Part shown: in pieces, positions 35,101 to 60,357 of the stretch
Numbering within the stretch: position 1 is the first letter of the stretch
How the letters are laid out: each line of letters opens with the position of its first letter
From: Atherinomorus stipes
Taxonomy: Eukaryota; Chordata; Actinopteri; Atheriniformes; Atherinidae
Direction: 5' to 3'
Assembly (NCBI GenBank): GCA_023101725.1
Contig: JALJCO010001053.1
Location: forward strand, 98,551-162,550
DNA length: 64,000 nucleotides
Program-made: the position numbers and the translations under genes
Notes under the pieces: generated by a model
Databases searched by the model: none
Told to the model about the DNA's origin: nothing
What the model saw: only the letters and a program-made list of their open reading frames with translations

Positions 35101-38100
35101 CTTGGCGGAGGTCTGCACTCTCCGAGTGCTTTTCTAGTTAAAAGGGGAAGTTCAGGATTTTTGACATAGGGCCTCATTTTCAAGTGAGCCAGGATACTAC
35201 TAATCACAGGAGACAGTTTCAACATATTTCATCCCGTTATTCTAGTTCCAGGAGGTCGTTGATGCTAATGCTAGTGTAAGTCAATAGGAATCTGCTAGCC
35301 TGTCATGAATAACAATCTTAACCACTCCACAGAACATCCAAAGAAAATCATTTATAACTTAAGACTATCTGTGCAAATGCTGTGTTTATAGAATAATGTT
35401 ATAAATAAAACTAACCTGCATTTCGTTGCATTTTGATTGTTGCTGCTGAGACACTTTACAAAGTTTTACTTCCTGTATTTGGCAGCAGAGGGATGTCATC
35501 TGCTGCTACACACATGAAGGAATTTGATTACACAAATAAACAGTCAAAACTACGGCCACGTCTGAAAGACATGAGGATATGTCGGATTTTGAAGACGATT
35601 TAGAACTTTTTTCATCAAACTGTCACCATATTTCTATGAACCGGAATACACTGACAAAGGTAGTAACAATACCACCCGGAAGCAAAGTATATCATTCCAA
35701 GGGCTGGTAAGAAACTAGTTCCTCAATATGTAACTCAAAATTTGTTATACAAGGCTAGTTTTAATTGTTTGTCACATGGGTTTACTAGTTTTACACAGCA
35801 TTTACACAGATAGGCTTGCTGATTTGCCTCGGATGTTCAGTGGAGTGGATAAGGTTTTAATGGCAGGCTAGCAGATTCCTATTGACTTACACTAGCATTA
35901 GCATCAGCGATCTCCTGGAACTAGAATAACGGGATGAAATATGTTGAAACTGTCTTCAGAGATAAGTAGTTATTTAGCTCACCCGTAAATGAGGCCCTAT
36001 GTGAAAAATCCTGAACTTCCCCTTTAAATTTGCTTCGTTAGCGTTTATAATAGGATAATCTGTGTGTTTTTGTTGATTTGTAAATAACATGGTATTTTAA
36101 AGTCTGTATTCACTGCATTGTTTTGACGCTGAGTTTTGTCCCGGTGTGGCGGCAGGCGCAGCCCTCCACGTCCACGGCTCGTCTATGGTCAGCCCTGAAT
36201 GGCTGGTGAAAAATGTCACCTACAGACCTCACTGCTACATCTGCTTCACGTGGGACAACTCGGTCCGCTTCCTGTTCTCAGACCGCCAGCCCTTCCCACG
36301 GTGGGACTGCTTCTACTGGCAGCTGCTGGAGACATTAAGAGCAAAAATAGGAGACAATAAAGGATTTGACAACAGGTTGATTCACGTGAAACCTGAACTT
36401 TAATATGTCACAGCGAGATGTTTTGGAGGAAGCTTAACTCCGAGTGTTTGTTTTTGGGTACCTTCCAGTTTAATCCAGCACCTTACACTGTTTACTGAGG
36501 ATCCAGAGGGTGAATATCCAAACCAGGATGTTGTGTGGGAGAAGTTTGAGAAAGCCTTTATTGCTGCCGCAGGGCTGATAACCCACGCTCCTGTGCTGAA
36601 GGACTACTTCTATCAGGGCTTAGAGGAGCTGTACCGTGACAAAGTCATGTATGTGGAGCCTGCGCAGCGGCCTGTCAAGGGTTTGTGTTTTGCTTGTTTC
36701 TTCACATCCGATTCCTCCAGCATCATTTGTAGCTGTAGATCTGACATTTCTGCATTTCTGGACTGTGTTTTGCAGACATACGAGCTTGATGGAACCATTC
36801 ATGATAAGATCTGGAATCTGAACACGTTTCAAGAAGTTACAAAGAAATTTATCAGAGACCATCCAGACTTTCTTGGGGTCCGGATCATATTCTCTGTCCA
36901 CAGGTAAAATAAAATACAACTGATACTATTGATTTAACCCTTGTGGGTCACTTTCATTTACTACTGTACCCTTTCAAGTCACTAGCTGACAAAAAGGTCC
37001 TCTTCCAAAAACCGCTATAAAAAATGACAGATTTTTTCCAAAAATTTTTTGCTCTAATTGCTCACTCAATTTCACTGATAACCAGTGTGACCAAATATGT
37101 AATTATTCAAACCCTCTAAATGCCAGACTGATGAAATGATGCTGTTTTTATGAAACATATTTCACTAATCCTCCTCCAAAAACGAAATCTTTCAGTTAGA
37201 ATTAGTCCTAAACAAAACTACTAAATATGTAATTACTCAAATAATTACATCCTTTGAAATATTAGTTTGATTGCACAATGTTACTATTTTTATGGAAGAA
37301 AACAAAAAGACATGAAAATATACTTTTCCATGTAATAGATTTTGATAGATGGAAAACCTTTTAAAAATAATTACTAAAAATAAAACCTCCAACCACCCTA
37401 AATCAAGAGAAAAATTTAATTTTTATTTAATTTTTATGTTTTTTCCCCTTTATATACAGTCTTCTTCAAAATTATTCCCACCTACAATTAATTATTAAAA
37501 AATATTAGATGTGAGTGAAATAAGAAATAAATAAAAACTCTATGAAAATCATGACACTGATTTCTGGGACAGTTTGGGCTGTTTGTTTTTTTCAAAAATT
37601 ATTATTTTCAACCACAATGTAAAAGCAATATCTCATTTCACTAAATTGTTATTTTGTAGTTTTTTTTTTTTATTTATTATTAGTTTCAGTTTCTTGTTAT
37701 CAGAATTACTATTGTGAACTTAGCCTTTTCTTTAGCTCTTTAGAATAATTTTGAGGACGACCGTAAATAAATGTGCTCAAACTGGCATTTACAAGGTTAA
37801 AAGAATTCTAATAATTACATATTTGGACACTTTGGACTGAAATGAGTTTCTGGTTTAAGGCTAACAGGGTGCAAAAGTATCAATCTATCATTTTCTTTAA
37901 GGTTTTGAGAGATGACATTTTTGTCCAGTAAGGACCTGAGAGGATGTAAATTTGTCTTCAATGTCTTGTGGACCTTCAAAAAGAAATTAAATTGACATTT
38001 GAAATTACTTCAAGAAAATTATTTACAGTACTTACAAAGAAATCATCCCATATGGGGAAATACAACCAAAATGGTAGCCAGGAGTTGAGCTGATAGGACA

Positions 38101-41100
38101 AAGAGTTAATAATACTCCACATTTATGAGATTCACAAAAAGTTAAAGATCTTCTAAATGTAGTTATATCATCAAATTATTATTAAAATAAAAACAGATCA
38201 ACATGTGACTGTTTGGACTGGGGTATGGTCCAACCCACAAGTCTCGTCATCCATACGCCAAAAAATGAGGATGCTCTGCAAGTTACGTTGACAACAACAA
38301 AAAAAAGTCCACACAAGGTGTCTATGATGCATCTTGAACTGCTGCATTAAACTGTCACAATGTCCCAGTTTTGAAAAATGATCCTGCAACTGAAATTTAA
38401 TTTGTTAACTGTTAATTTAGTTCCCTGTTTCCTTGCAAAGGAATTAGCTGCAGCATTGGTTGTTCAAGGGGCAGGACAGGAATCTGGGATAAAAAGAAGC
38501 ACAAGAAAGTTGTGTTTTCTGTTGCTGTGAAAGGAGTTTAGTTCAATTTAAGAAAATTCCTCCAATGATATCATTATGATGTCATGAAAATGCAGCAGAA
38601 AGCATCACAGAGAGGCATGAACACTCAGAGAGATGAGGACATTAACACTTTGAGATCCATAATGGGACATTTCTACAGATGTCTAGACTGAGTTATTGTC
38701 ATCAAATTCCACAAGAGCACTCAGGGTCCCTTCAGGCTGAAACCTGTTGACTTACATCTTCATTTCCTACATGCAGTTGTGTTTAGTTACAAGTTTACAT
38801 ACCCTTCCATTACAGACAAAAATAAACTCTTGCCAGTGAAATAAGTTGAAACTGAACCAAGTAATAATAAGTAAAAAAAATATGAAAATCATGACATTTA
38901 TTTTGAATAGGATTATCACCCTCCCTCTGGTTTCAGGAAGTAAAAACATTTGGGTTCTTCCTCTTCGGGGCCATAATAACAACAGCCTTTCCTGTTTTGT
39001 TAAAATTTTAAAATCTAAAAACCTAAAAAAATATTTAATTTTTTATTAAGAATGAAGGAATAAAGAATAAAAGGGGAAAAGAGATAATTGCGGGGGAGGG
39101 GGGAATTTAAAATAAAACAAAAGTTTTTTGTCCCGGGTGGGGAGCGCAACACACTGCAAGCTAGCATATGCTAGCAACCGCCAGTGGACTGTTAAAGTTG
39201 TTGCTTTTTAAAAAAAAAAAAAAACAAAAAAACAGGATAATTTCCCCTCTCCTTGGAAAAGGGGAAGGCGGGAAAGAAAAGAGAGAGACTGTTGAGGGTT
39301 TTTTGTTTTTTAAAAGAAGAAAGTAGTCACAAGCGATCTAATATTATCACTCCCCCCTAATACTTAAATTTTGTAAATCGGATAAAGCAAACCAAATTTT
39401 CAATCCACTAAGAGAAGGGGGGAGAAGAGGAAAAAGAGAAAACCCCGGGGGAGGGGAGAACTATAATAAAAAAAAAAAAAACATCGTTTGTGGGGCGGCG
39501 GTGCAGAGAGAGGTTAGGCGGGTCGATTAAAAATCGTAAAGTGTGAACTAAAAACATAAAAACATCTAACACCTCCATCCCTTTCCTGTTGCCCTTCTCA
39601 ACGGGAGGGGAACGGAGAGACAGATTTATATTTGTATGTGTGTGTGATAAAAGAGACAATAAGAAGTGGTAAGCTAATGGCAAGCATGAGGGGTGGGGTG
39701 GTGGGGGTGGCCAAGGGAGAAAAAAAGTATTATTATTTACATCGCTCATCCTTCGCACGAGGATCTTCTTCCTTTATTCCTTTCTTCTTATTATTAAAAC
39801 ATGAATATAAAATAAAATATAATTTAAAACAGAAAAAAAAGAGAAGGCGAGGGGGGGGGGGAACGAACGGACATTGTGGTTCAACAGAAATGTTAAAAAC
39901 AAACATGCAGAAAAATAAAACAAGCAAACAAGCCTGATGGGGCTTCTTAACTAAAATTTTGTTGAAACACTTTGAGACAATCTCTGCAATCAAGTGTTTT
40001 CTGTAACGTCCAATGTTTGAAACTGGTGACGGGTATGTTGGTCTAATTTATCTGGGACAGTTTTGTTTGTTTTAATTATTTTTTATACCACAATCCCAAA
40101 TCAATATTTTATTTCACAAAATTAAAATTATTACTTTTTTTTCAGTTTCTTGATATTCGAATTTCTTTAAACTTTTCCAACTGCAACAGTGCTAACATTC
40201 CCAACTGTGGTTTCAATGGGAAAAAAGACTTGTCGTGAGAACTAGCATGAGGCTAAACATAGCCTCCTCTAAGTTTCCCCATCTCATTTAAAGTAAGAAG
40301 TCACTGGAGTTTCCTGCCAACTATGTTTTCACGAGTCCATTTTCTGGCTCCTCACTTAATTAGCCTAACTACTTGCAATCAGTGATGTTTGCACTGAAAG
40401 AGTACATGTCTGAATTTCACCACACTCCGTTCAGATCTTGAGCAAATTTGTGGCTGATAAATGAGGTATTGACTGAATTAGCTCTCTGAACTTCCCTTTA
40501 TTTTTCACATGTTGCCATGATTAGATTCTTCTCTGGCAGCTTACGGTAGAAACTCATCAGCATTTGGTAAAGAGTGGTCGTGTCTGCTTCTTCTTTCTTC
40601 AGGGCTCTGAGTGTAGCTGAGGTCAAAGCGGCTGTAAAAGAGGCCATCCAGCTGAAAAAGGAATTCCCAGATTTAGTCGTGGGATTTGACATGGTAGGAA
40701 TTTCTGTCATTCTACCTCCCAAGTGCCAATGCGAGTAATGATGCACAGCGCTTGCCTCCATTTGTGAAACACTGGATATGATGTTATGATCTCCAGGTTG
40801 GCAGAGAGAACAGTGGGAGGACTCTCTGGTACTTCAAAGATGCACTTTCTCTGCCAGCTGAGCTGGGTGAATCGCTGCCGTACTACTTTCACGCAGGCGA
40901 GACAGGTGGGTCTCAAATGCATAAAAAAATAGCACTCAGTAATTCAGAAGAAAACTCAGATTTTCATTTAACTGTCCCTTTTGTGTGCAGACGATGAAGG
41001 CACCGACGTAGATCAAAATATTCTCGACGCTCTTCTATTCAACACCACACGAATCGGGCATGGTTATGCTTTGGCGCATCATCCACTCGCCAAAGAGCTT

Positions 41101-44100
41101 TCCAGGAAACGAAACATAGCTGTGGAGCTTTGCCCCATCTCAAACCAGGTAGCTTGGCATGATGGAGCAGGCAGCACGTACCTGTTTTTCTATTTAAAGC
41201 GACTTAGTTCATGTGATCTGTATCCTGCAGGTCCTGAAGCTGGTATCAGATCTGAGGAACCACCCTGCAGCTGTGCTGATGGCTGAGGGCCACCCAGTGG
41301 TGGTCAGCTCTGATGACCCATCTCTGTTTGGCACCACTGGCCTCTCCTACGACTTTTATGAAGCTTTTGTTGGCATCGGAGGCCTGAAGGCAAACCTGGC
41401 CACTCTCAAACAGTTGGCTCTGAACTCCATCAGGTCTGAATCTGTCAATTTTCATTTCATATATACAACACATACACTTCCTATATTTTCAGATGATAGT
41501 TTTCAGGGATATTTAGTAGACTTTAGTTCTTCCTGTCAACAAATCAAAAGAAATAAAACAAGGGATGCAATGGAGTTTTGGCCGATATCCAGTATGAATG
41601 AAAATTTATTTCAAATAATACGAAAAGAAAAAAAGAAACGACAAAAACAACAAAAAAAAAGATTAAAATTTCAATACAGACATACTCGAAAAGGAGTTGG
41701 CAGAAGTAAAAACTTGTTAGGCCCTGCCCCTTTGCCATCAATCATTAATATAGTACTGCTAAGCTTCCTTTAAAAGTTAGATTTAACTCAACCTATAACT
41801 GCATCTCTCTACACATTCTTAAACACGTGTACATACAGACACATGCCCATACTGTAAACACAACCACATATGCACATACAGACTGTACATACCTACTGTA
41901 CACAGACAACTGCACGCATACATCGGAATATACACCTTTATGCAATATGATGTAATCTGTATATTTGTTTTCATATTAATCATTACCTGAGCATGAATGA
42001 AATGGGAAAAAAAGAAATAATGCAACTACTAATAAAAGACACACGCATAAAAAACAAACAAAACAAGGTGTACTTAGTAACTCATTGCCTATCCCTTCTG
42101 CAATGCTATTCCTAGTGAATATAAAGTTTTTATACAGCTTCTTAAAGTGCATTATATTTGGACATTCAACTCCTTTGTAAGTCCACTTCATAACTTTACC
42201 CCCCGTACTGAAACACAAAATCCCCTCAATGTTCGCATCCTATAAGTTTTAAGATTAGCTTTTTCTCTAAGTTTGTGACCCCCTGTGTTTTCCCCAAAAA
42301 GTGTTTGAATATTTAATGGTAGTAAGTATTTCTTTGCTTTGTACTTTATTTGCGCTGTCTGAAACTATGACGTCCATAAGTTTTAATAATTTGGACTTTA
42401 GAAATAATTTATTGGTGTGATCAAGATATTTAACATTATGAATTATTCGTATTACTCTGTTTTGTAAAATGATCATGGAGTAAAGTGAAGTTTTGTATGT
42501 GTTGCCCCAGACCTCAGCACAGTAAGTTAAATATGGTAAAAATAAGTGAACAATAAAGAATATAGAGTGATTTGTAATCCAGAAAATGTTTTGCTTTATA
42601 TAATACTGAAGTACTTATTGAAATTTTATTTTGTATATATTTTATATGAGACTTCCATGTGAGTTTGTCATCTATGGTGATACTGAGAAATTTGACTTCA
42701 TTAACTTTTTCTATGTGTTCCCCATCTATGTGAATCTGTGCCTGTGCACCACATTGACTAAACAACATACATTTAGTTTTACTTAAATTAATAGATTACT
42801 TGTTGCTGTCAAACCATTTTTTCAACTTGTGCATTTCCATGTTCATAGTTTCAACCAGCTGTCCTAAGTTGTCCCCTGAACAAAAAATATTTTGGATATT
42901 TTGGAAATATTGTATCATTTATTTAAGGATGAACAATATTGGTCCCAACACTGACCCCTGGGGGACACCATTGTTGTCTGTTACTGAGAACTTTTAACCC
43001 AGTCTAGAGATGTTGCCGAGTAAAATATCATGATTAATAGTGTCAAATGCATTTTTTTTTTAGATCTACAGGGTCCAATTCCATACTGTTTATGATCGGT
43101 TGCTTTTGTTATTTCTTCAATGGCATCAATTATTGCCAGCAAGTTGATCTATTCTTTCTGAAACAAATTGACAATCTGTATGTAAGTTGTATTTATCTAT
43201 GAATATCATATGATAATATTTTTCAACCCATTTGGCCAATAGTGATATTAAACCTGGAAATGATGCAATATTCATTCCTTGTGCAAAATTAGAAAACTAC
43301 TTCTGCTGCACCCGCATACAGATCCAGTCGTTGCTAAAGATGTCATGATTTTGCACAGTGGGCGTGGCCTAATGTTGTTCCCATGCCCCACGGATTAAAA
43401 GAAGACAAAAAAAAATGGCGTTCTGCTGTCCGTCATCAAACAGCATCTGTTATATTGGTTAATCGGCTACATTCATTTTTAAAGCCAATATCAGCCGACT
43501 ATATTGTGCATCGCTAATCAAAACCATAAACTCATTTAATGCTCCTTTATATCATTTGAAGAAGCAGAACAATAAAGATCCATTCAGCTTTTTATAAGAT
43601 CTACAAATAATCCCTTGTTCTTTTAACAACAGACTAAAAATATTGCGATTATTTTAAGTGACCCAGTTGCCAATTTAGTTGTTTCACTGACTGTTTTTCT
43701 GGTGGAAAAAAATCCAAAATATTGGACCAATTTTGTGTAATTCACAGCCGTTGTAGGAGTAGAATGAGTTTTAGAATAAATTTATTTTGGGAATTAACAA
43801 AAAGCCAACGTGATAGGAAAATATCAAATCAAAACTTTAAAAAAAAAGGTAGTGAAGTAGTTCGTGTTCTTGGACCTTGAGAAGGCTTTTGACAAAATGA
43901 AGCAGTTTTCGCAAAACTGTCCTTTTTTTTCATTTATAAACATCCCAATTATAATGAATGAGCTCTTATCAAATAGGAGACATTGGTCAATAATTCATAT
44001 TCTATATGTCTCAACTATAATGTTGGAGTACCCCAGATGTCAGTAATGAGACCACTCGTCTAGTTTATACATTAATGATTTGCCATGAGTGTGTCCATCT

Positions 44101-46008
44101 GTCCAATGTACTGTATGCTCATGCATGCTCTTTATGTGGATGCTAAAAACAAACAAGCTGCTGATAAACCAACTGTAGTCTTGGTCAATGTTTCTAGGTG
44201 ACTGGGGGAAAAAAACCTCATGTTTACACCTAAACATATGACTTGTTTGCATGTTTTTCTCTTAGAAACCCACAATAACACAGCAACCTGAGGTTTTTAA
44301 TCTAGGGAGAAAGGCTCATGGTTGTCTCTGATTTTAAACACCTTGAAATTATTTTAGACTCCAATTTATCTTCAAAAAGCAAGGAAAAAATAGGGGCTGA
44401 AACCACTTAATTTAATTGTCAAATTTTAGACACAGACCATATTTAACAGTAGAGGTAGCTAATCTCTTCCTGCATGACATGATCTTTTCCCACATGTCCT
44501 ACAATGCTGCTTAACAGGCTGGTTGCAAGCAACCAGGACAACTCTGAAACCAACAGAGACCCTTTATAAGGAATGTTAAAAGCTCTGGATCAAAAGCCCA
44601 TCAGTTACCTTTACTGTCATAATGAAAAAATATCACCTAATTTTGATAATCTTTTTCATTTTTTAGATGTCTGTCATACTTTTAAGGCTTGCACCTCCTC
44701 CACTCCATGAATGTGATAGCAGTAGGCCTATAGGGAAACCATGAGAGAAGATTGTTGTACAGGCGCAGCAAGTTTGGCCAACAAACTACTGGAATAGTCT
44801 AAATCAAGACAAAGCACCAGTTTTCCCTTTTTTCAAACTGAACATGATAGAAAATAGTCAAATTTTCTCACATGAATATACCTACATTAAAAACAAACAA
44901 AAAACACACTGTTTTTATATTATGCAATGTCTTATGCAAGTACTATAAGCCATTATTTCACAGGATTTTATCAGAGACAACCAAATCATTTTTAAAGAAC
45001 ATTTTAAACTTAATTGTAAAGTTTCATGGCTACAGATTTAATTTTGCAGGGACTTAAGCCTGAAAAATGGTTTTAGGCTTCAACATCCAATTCAGCATTA
45101 TGTCAAAAATAATCTTATCTCACCTTTATTTATACAGGTTGTCTCATGAGATCCATGAGCTCATTTACAAAAAGAGACATGCTTTGATCAAAACAAACAA
45201 AATTACAAGACAAAGACTAAATTAAGACTGAGGAAAAGACAACTAACCTTTGTCTGTTGGGCATTTCTGCAAGTGAGTAGTTAATGTTTTGTGATGAAAG
45301 TGAGGATGCAATATGATCTATTGCTAGACAACTTTATGAATTTGTATTATATAAATATAATAAACTTGACTTCATGATTAAAGTTTTATTGTTGTGAATT
45401 TGTGCCTTATGAAAACATATAAATCAAAAAGAGGGAGACTGACAGGCAAACCTGCAAAATTATGACCAGGAGAAAAGTGGATTTTTACCTTCTATAAAAC
45501 AAATAAAGACCTAAAACTTAACTTAAAACTAAAACAAAGACGGTATTTCAGATTTTTACACCGTCCGAGTTAAGGATTCATGCAGACGTGCCGTCTGTCT
45601 TGTCCATTTTCCTGCAGTAACTATACAATGAACTGCTTGGAAATTTATGACTGCAGTCAAATTTTTTTAAAAAAAGAAAATGCATATATGTAAAAAAAAA
45701 AATGCTATATATATATATTTTTTGTACTTTCTAGAAACCAAAGGGAGCAGAGACTGTCATAAACCAGCCCATCTCAAGAACAGTTTTCTTTAGCTGATGG
45801 TTTAAAGCTTAAAGGGATCTCTGTTCACGTTGAAGTCTACAGAAAATACATCATCTTGTCCAAGCTTTTAAAGAAATGCTGCAACTTCATGAGTTAAATC
45901 AAGTGTTTCCCTCCTTGCAGGTACAGTTCGCTGCCGGCTCATCTGAAGAACGCCGCTCTGGTCACGTGGCAGAACCAATGGCACGCCTTCATTTCTGATA
46001 ACTCCTGA
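29151..46008 (+). CDS. ada2: Adenosine deaminase 2 (CECR1), 9 coding exons, one-base frameshift in coding exon 3
   Basis: Secreted dimeric adenosine deaminase/growth factor (ADGF family). Coding exons: 29151-29451, 36156-36375, 36469-36680, 36776-36903, 40603-40693, 40797-40905, 40991-41148, 41231-41433, 45921-46008; all GT-AG. The sum is 1510 nt, one more than a multiple of three; without the extra base the product would be 502 aa (human ADA2 is 511). Signal peptide [17 protein letters not shown], then the ADGF N-terminal region. Zinc and catalytic motifs: HVH (~105-107), HAGET (~349-353), RIGHG (H~377), SSDD (D434/D435). The break is at 36659-36660, where GAGCC precedes TGCGC: before it the frame reads YVE, and the family-like continuation LRSGLSR is in the +1 frame, joining coding exon 4 (TYELDG) in phase. 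It could be a real mutation or a base-call error. Poly(A) signal ATTAAA is at 46059. Confidence 0.93.
29452..30060. other. ada2 intron 1, left part
   Basis: AT-rich; 29875-29945 resembles the common fish dispersed-repeat tail (GGTTTATTTGTAAAGCACATTTCATG). Otherwise unremarkable. Confidence 0.45.
30062..30913. mobile_element. MITE with long GTAACACTTTACA inverted ends (ada2 intron 1)
   Basis: The left arm GTAACACTTTACAGTAATGG ... CATCAATTAATGCAGGATC ... TGCTCATCATGATC ... AATAGATCATC is mirrored at the right end ending ...TTATTGTAAAGTGTTAAC. Arms are ~170-200 bp, imperfect. No coding capacity. Confidence 0.8.
30920..33700. other. ada2 intron 1, middle part
   Basis: Mostly unassigned AT-rich DNA. 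At 32600-32830 there is a decayed DNA-transposon-like piece (GGTGAACTCTTCCCAGAGCC, TGGGATCATCTGGACAG), possibly a Tc1-class transposase tail. Open frames at 32144-32425 and 33249-33461 show nothing recognisable. Confidence 0.4.
33711..33935 (-). pseudogene. 5'-truncated processed retrocopy with poly(A) tail, parent gene not recognised
   Basis: Read on the minus strand, ~200 bp of GC-richer, protein-like sequence ([19 protein letters not shown] and [14 protein letters not shown] in one frame) is followed by an ATTAAA signal (around GCATTAAAGCTG), ~15 bases, then a 24-base A tail (T run 33711-33734). The insert is flanked by direct repeats TTCCAAAACTT (33702-33712 and 33936-33946). This is the signature of LINE-mediated retroposition of an mRNA 3' end. 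I could not identify the source gene. Confidence 0.75.
33944..34445. mobile_element. MITE with TTAAAGGTACAGTATGTAA ends
   Basis: About 500 bp with inverted ends TTAAAGGTACAGTATGTAA and TTACATACTGTACCTTTAA. TTAA occurs at both outer borders. It abuts the right target duplication of the retrocopy. No ORF. Confidence 0.75.
34718..35137. repeat. Dispersed repeat (GGAGGTTATGTTTTTGG ... GGCGGAGGTCTGCACTCT)
   Basis: Contains GGTGGTGATCCGGATCAC and GGCGGAGGTCTGCACTCTC, text characteristic of a very widespread animal interspersed repeat. It is not classified further from sequence alone. Confidence 0.6.
35138..36027. mobile_element. Long-TIR DNA element J1 (TTAAAAGGGGAAGTTCAGGA) with P2RX7-domain-like exon remnant
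   Basis: 890 bp with ~180-bp imperfect inverted arms: AAGGGGAAGTTCAGGATTTT ... GTTATTCTAGTTCCAGGAGG at left, mirrored at right. In the middle, ATG TCG GAT ... reads [14 protein letters not shown]; after a frameshift comes [10 protein letters not shown] and then GT. This resembles the first exon of fish transposon-borne P2RX7-domain proteins (recognition from memory, moderate). Related copies are at 47563-48144 and 50135-50988. Confidence 0.75.
36904..38780. other. ada2 intron 4, left part, with MITE copy E
   Basis: Contains the short Tc1-type MITE copy E at 37457-37763 (CAGTCTTCTTCAAAATTATT ... AATTTTGAGGACGACCG). The rest is AT-rich with no recognisable gene. Confidence 0.6.
38785..40180. 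mobile_element. Tc1-type MITE family, copy F, split by a ~960-bp odd insertion
   Basis: The left part (38785-38910) ends GAAAATCATGACATTTATTTTG; the family text resumes at 39871 with CATTGTGGTTCAACAGAAAT and continues through CAAACAAGCCTGATGGGGC and TGGTCTAATTTATCTGGGAC. The intervening 38911-39870 is foreign, G/A-rich and low-complexity. The outer TIRs are poor. Confidence 0.6.
41535..43150 (-). mobile_element. 5'-truncated CR1/Rex-like non-LTR retrotransposon (ada2 intron 8)
   Basis: Reading the minus strand downward: FDTINHD (~43050), [15 protein letters not shown] (~42970-42925), [17 protein letters not shown] (~42690-42640), YILYCSLIF (~42540) and [16 protein letters not shown] (~42460-42410). 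These are reverse-transcriptase and post-RT motifs of the CR1/L2/Rex group, broken by stops and frameshifts. A 3' UTR-like stretch runs to ~41540. Not functional. Confidence 0.85.
43225..43517. mobile_element. Internally deleted hAT-type MITE, same family as 5981-6710
   Basis: Shares GTGCAAAATTAGAAAA, GATGTCATGATTTTGCAC, GTGGGCGTGGCC, TTCCCATGCCCCAC and a right end AGCCGACTATATTGTGCATCGCTAA with the 5981-6710 element. Confidence 0.65.
43857..45190 (+). mobile_element. Degenerate Rex1/CR1-like LINE fragment, plus orientation
   Basis: The plus strand reads [10 protein letters not shown] (~43867), a decayed VPQ..V..PL block (~44027-44060), [12 protein letters not shown] (~44342-44380) and [17 protein letters not shown] (~44580-44625), the order of RT motifs and tail in Rex1-like elements. 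It ends with CTTTATTTATACAGGTTGTC text typical of LINE 3' ends (45125-45160). Many stops; inactive. It opposes the 41535-43150 fragment. Confidence 0.75.
45200..45920. other. ada2 intron 8, right part
   Basis: AT-rich intronic DNA with short A and TA tracts near 45660-45725. No gene recognised. Confidence 0.45.
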
Positions 46009-46420
46009 CAGCCTGACCCCAACGGATCCTGTTTGACTTGAATGATGTTTCTTTTATCATTAAACTACAACAAACACCTGTGGGCCACCAGCAGTCTCTT
46101 TATTTAAAAAAAAAAAGAAAAGAAAATTCATGGACATTACTACAATGGAGTTTAATGAACCACATTTTGTTTTGGATGTTCTGACATGGGAAGGTAGGTT
46201 CTGCAAGGACCCTTATTGTTTTTTCTTACCCAATACAATAAAAGTAATTATTTCATGGCCCTTCACATTGTTTATGTCATAAGTGTAAGTCAGTCACATT
46301 TATATGAAAAAAAATTAAAATCTTTTTCTATAATAAAAAGAAAAGTAAAGATACATTTTTATAACTTAACGTATCTTTTCACAACTTTGCTGGTGGCTCA
46401 AAGTCCTGTAGATTTTCCTT

Positions 46421-59396
<12,976 letters not shown>

Positions 59397-59399
59397 CAC

Positions 59400-60138
59400 A
59401 CCTGGGATGCAAGGTGTTCACCATTAATTGCAGTTACACAGAGGGAAGGAAAACCAGGCGGGTAACAGGAGAAGGAGTGAAAGATTATTCTGGTATGAGC
59501 CTGCTTTTGATTTCAAAACCACATTTCTAATCAAACGTCTCTGTCACCAGCATGTAATTTAAGTTTTTTCATGTTTAGTTATTTATTTCCTCTTTATTCC
59601 TTAGTTTGATCCGGCTGTGAGGAAGATTTTTGTGACCAAGCAAGAACAGTTTAGGATGAATCCATGCCAGGTTTTTACTGTGTCCAATTAGGTCTCCAGC
59701 TGCATCAGGAAAATATACAAACAAAAGAAAAATTGTATATATTTTAGGGCTTTCATAAGATTAATCCTAAATTAATCCCATTGTCAAACAAAAGATTTCT
59801 TTATTTTTTACAGTATATGCAGAAAATACATTAACTTTTGTTTTACAACTTAAGGGTTAAAACCAAGCCAGAAATCTGGGAGAAGTCCAGCACTCAGACC
59901 TGAATTTCAGCTTCACATTAAGACAGTTGCGAAGTCAGCATGTGAGGACGTATCAGCAACATTATGGACTAAACAGTCACCTTCTGAAGGACTTTAGGGA
60001 GACATGTAAGGACAGAGTTTCAGTAGTGTAGACTACTAAAGATAAATGCAGAATTCCTACTGAGACATATTTAATCCTAAATATCTTCTAGAAGTGATAA
60101 AAGTAATGTGATTAATCAGGATTAATCTATTGACAGCC

Positions 60139-60140
<2 letters not shown>
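59400..60140. other. Upstream flank of galnt8-like gene
   Basis: No clear promoter motif was identified. It contains text related to a MITE near 59750 and 60120 (AAGATTAATCCTAAATTAATCC and its mirror AATCAGGATTAATCTATTGAC), so a ~400-bp palindromic repeat may lie at 59745-60140. Confidence 0.4.

Positions 60141-60190
<50 letters not shown>
60141..60190. repeat. (TA)n microsatellite
   Basis: About 24 TA dinucleotides. Confidence 0.95.
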
Positions 60191-60192
<2 letters not shown>

Positions 60193-60357
60193 TTAACCAA
60201 ACTCATGTGACATGGAGACAAAATTGTGCATAAAATTTCCAAAGAAATGTGTGCAAACTGTGCACACAACAGAAGGAAAAGTTTGAGCTGAAGTAGAAGT
60301 TTTCCCATCTCTTAACCATTAACGACTCTGTTTCTTGTATAAAAAGTTTAGATGATT

